Below are positions 62,375-64,000 of a stretch of 64,000 bases of DNA, in pieces (position 1 is the stretch's first letter; each line of letters starts with the position of its first letter). Origin of the DNA: Pelagihabitans sp963760375 (GTDB lineage: Bacteria; Bacteroidota; Bacteroidia; Flavobacteriales; Flavobacteriaceae); the NCBI GenBank assembly GCA_963760375.1, contig CAVXCS010000001.1, positions 474,538 through 538,537 on the forward strand, in the 5' to 3' direction. The notes beneath the pieces are model-generated. The model was not told where the DNA came from. It did not search any database and saw only the letters and a list, made by a program, of their open reading frames with translations. The position numbers were made by a program, and so were the translations under genes.

Positions 62375-62479
62375 AAATTAGAGTTTGCAAATATAGTTAG
62401 TTTTAAAAAACGGCAAAATTTATTTCTCCTATAATTATGCCTATTTGGCCCAATTATTCATCAATTAAAAGCTGATCTT

Positions 62480-63028
62480 TTAATAAATGAGTATAAACAC
62501 GCATTCTTGCCTTATTGCTTTTTTTGCTTGGTAGAAATATTCTCTCTTGTTATTTGCAAAAACATAAATGGTGGAATTCGGGGCTTTAAGTATTTCTGTA
62601 AATTCTGTTCCATCTAACTTGCTGGTTGTTCTAATTTCATGTTCCTTTTTATCTTTTTCGTAGTATAGCTTTTCCAATTTCTTGGCAGCAATTAGTTTGT
62701 TTTGTGTATCAAAAATTAAACTATCCACTTTTATAATTCGCTCTTCTGATGTCATAGTAAAATTTGCAATTGTTGCAGAGTCATTAAAATTGTAATCTCT
62801 AAATGTAAAATCAATTTGCATTTCAGCATTCTCAGAGCTGTACTTTAAGGGATGAATAAAGTATTGGTTTTTATCTGCACCTAAAAAAAAGGATTCGTAA
62901 TCTGATGCACGGTATTTACCTGCATCTGGTTTTACCGAATGACAAGCAGTAAATAAGCAGGTGAAAAAAAGAATAAGAATAAATGCTCTATTTAAATGTA
63001 AGTTTTTTGAATGCATAATCTTGTTCAT
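62480..63028 (-). CDS. Lipoprotein, second of overlapping pair (right copy)
   Basis: 182 residues. Start MNKIMHSKNLHLNRAF, signal ending FTACHSVKP. Shares KYRASDYESFFLG and IDFTFRDYNF with the left copy; most other positions differ. Starts 41 bases inside the upstream lipoprotein gene, exactly as on the left. Confidence 0.72.
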   Translation of the reverse strand: MNKIMHSKNLHLNRAFILILFFTCLFTACHSVKPDAGKYRASDYESFFLGADKNQYFIHPLKYSSENAEMQIDFTFRDYNFNDSATIANFTMTSEERIIKVDSLIFDTQNKLIAAKKLEKLYYEKDKKEHEIRTTSKLDGTEFTEILKAPNSTIYVFANNKREYFYQAKKAIRQECVFILIY

Positions 63029-63502
63029 ACATGTTTGAAATTTGAGTAGAATCTTTACCCACTATGTGTACAATATAGTAAGAAGCATTATTAATATTTT
63101 CAATTACAGCTGTGGAAATGAATTGGCTATCTCGTTTTACGAAGTAATTTATTGTAATAAATTTTTTCATCGGCATTATTGCTAATAACCGTAAAGACAC
63201 TGTCTTTCATAAAGGTGTAATAAAATCCTGCTCGGTTATAGCCTATAGGTATGCCAAAATACATGTCATAATCTTCTCCGGTCACATATTTGTGCAATGG
63301 TATTTGCGCTTTTTCATAATGATTAAATAAGCGATTATATGAGCCAGCTTGTTTATCGTTTTTAAAAGCGGCTTCTTTTTCTGTTGGCGCAAGCTTATAA
63401 ATATCTTTTACGCCTAAGGTAACTTCTCCTTTATTAGTGGTTGAGCAAGCTGCTAAAACCAATCACAAACAAAATGAGCGTTGAGGAAATAAATTTTTTC
63501 AT
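62988..63502 (-). CDS. Lipoprotein, first of overlapping pair (right copy, two frameshifts)
   Basis: N-terminus MKKFISSTLILFVIG with the lipid Cys in LAACSTTNKGE after a frame change near 63460. NHYEKAQIPLHKYVTGED and MYFGIPIGYNRAGFYYTFMKDS match the left. A second frame change lies near 63160. Ends YEQDYAFKKLTFK. Confidence 0.72.
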
Positions 63503-63520
63503 TCAAGTAGGGATACAAAA

Positions 63521-63550
63521 AAAGGAGGGTAAAAAATTCACCCTCCTCTT
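63521..63550 (-). terminator. Intrinsic terminator after the TRL-like gene (right copy)
   Basis: GGAGGGT at 63524-63530 pairs with ACCCTCC at 63540-63546 with an A tract on the distal side. Stem matches the left; loop and flanks vary. Confidence 0.87.
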
Positions 63551-63564
63551 TTATATTGTTGAAA

Positions 63565-63846
63565 TTATTCTCCTGTTACTATAGTTTCATAAGTAACGAT
63601 AATTCCTAAAACGTTTCCATAGTTAATGTCAACTGTAGAAATTTTAGTAATACCACCATTTTTTGCTGCAGATTTTATACTGGCATCTTGGTCAAAACAA
63701 AGTGAATAAAAGTAGCAAGTAGCTTTTGCTTTTCCAACTTTTGATCCTACTGCATTACTTGTAGCATTTACAGGTAACATAATTGAACATGATGCGAAAA
63801 AAGCAGAAACTGCTAATCCGATCAAAAATAGTTTTAAATTTTTCAT
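63565..63846 (-). CDS. TRL-like small lipoprotein (right copy)
   Basis: 93 residues from the ATG matching the left start (an in-frame ATG two codons earlier at 63852 is possible). FFASCSI lipid site; NATSNAVGSKVGKAKA and ISTVDINYGNVLG conserved. Confidence 0.75.
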   Translation of the reverse strand: MKNLKLFLIGLAVSAFFASCSIMLPVNATSNAVGSKVGKAKATCYFYSLCFDQDASIKSAAKNGGITKISTVDINYGNVLGIIVTYETIVTGE

Positions 63847-64000
63847 ATGCATAATGATTTTTGTTTTACCTACTCTTAAGGATTTTCGGTTTACTCCCCT
63901 TCAACAAAATGAAGATTTATAATTAGTTCAATGTTTACATAAATAAAAAACAACTTAAATATTAAATAAGGGGGAAATTAAATTGTTTATAAAGGTCAAT

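Larger units (their letters stand above)
48386..64000 (-). repeat. Right arm of giant inverted repeat (continues past the window)
   Basis: Reverse-ordered homologue of the left arm. Position x on the left maps near 96770 minus x, with a drift of about 60 bp by ssb and about 1,110 bp after the tRNA, the jump being the missing desaturase segment. Homology is still visible at base 64000. Confidence 0.9.

Noticed and set aside
31675..64000. Composite transposon with long terminal inverted repeats
   Set aside because: No transposase, no target-site duplication, and the repeats meet at the centre with a 1-base spacer instead of flanking cargo.
1..64000. CRISPR arrays, rRNA genes, prophage or insertion sequences
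   Set aside because: No regularly spaced direct repeats, rRNA-like conserved blocks, phage structural genes or transposases were seen on either strand.

Overview
The window is AT-rich DNA from a bacterium of the phylum Bacteroidota, probably a Chitinophagales- or Sphingobacteriales-like lineage (inferred, not proven). The support is a type IX secretion (T9SS) gene set (porU, porV, a PorP/SprF-type gene, gldJ, a T9SS-sorted protein), TATATTTG-type -7 promoter boxes, little sign of Shine-Dalgarno sites, and Bacteroidota gene orders such as porU-porV-cdd-pdhA-pdhC, gldJ-murF and exbB-exbD-tonB-folC. No insertion sequence, CRISPR array, rRNA or prophage was seen.

Bases 1-31,600 are ordinary chromosome. 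Minus strand, in transcription order: porU-porV-ispF-cdd-pdhA-pdhC, then (after adeC on the plus strand) recG and pheT, then a T9SS-sorted secreted protein and a lipoprotein. Plus strand: a gamma-carbonic-anhydrase-like gene, adeC, a PorP/SprF-type gene, gldJ and murF. Then come a capsule-type export pair (Wza-like, BY-kinase), an acyl-CoA dehydrogenase divergent from anmK, a GNAT acetyltransferase, and the exbB-exbD-tonB-folC operon. Most long genes carry one to four single-base frameshifts, almost certainly uncorrected long-read errors; about 28.1-43.7 kb is much cleaner.

Bases ~31,675-64,000 form one giant palindrome. About 16.7 kb on the left (TRL-like protein, two lipoproteins, tRNA-Val, desaturase, zinc-ribbon protein, ssb, Lys/Pro-rich secreted protein, LRR protein, TlpA-like, FKBP, RRM protein, ppk1, ppx, a 499-aa-class secreted protein, methyltransferase, ABC ATPase, corrinoid adenosyltransferase, DUF2795-type protein, soxB fragment) is repeated in reverse order on the right around an apex at base 48,385. 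The arms are essentially identical for about 1 kb on each side of the apex, near-identical again in a patch around the zinc-ribbon gene, and otherwise differ at roughly the level of separate species (about 50-90 percent protein identity by eye). The right arm lacks the desaturase and the 3' end of the tRNA, through a deletion between 6-bp repeats. Terminators and overlapping reading frames are preserved in both arms despite the divergence, so both sequences evolved under selection. The likeliest reading is a fold-back (inverted chimeric) molecule whose two ends were extended with sequence from two related organisms. A real, gene-converting inverted duplication is the alternative; only reads spanning the apex can decide.
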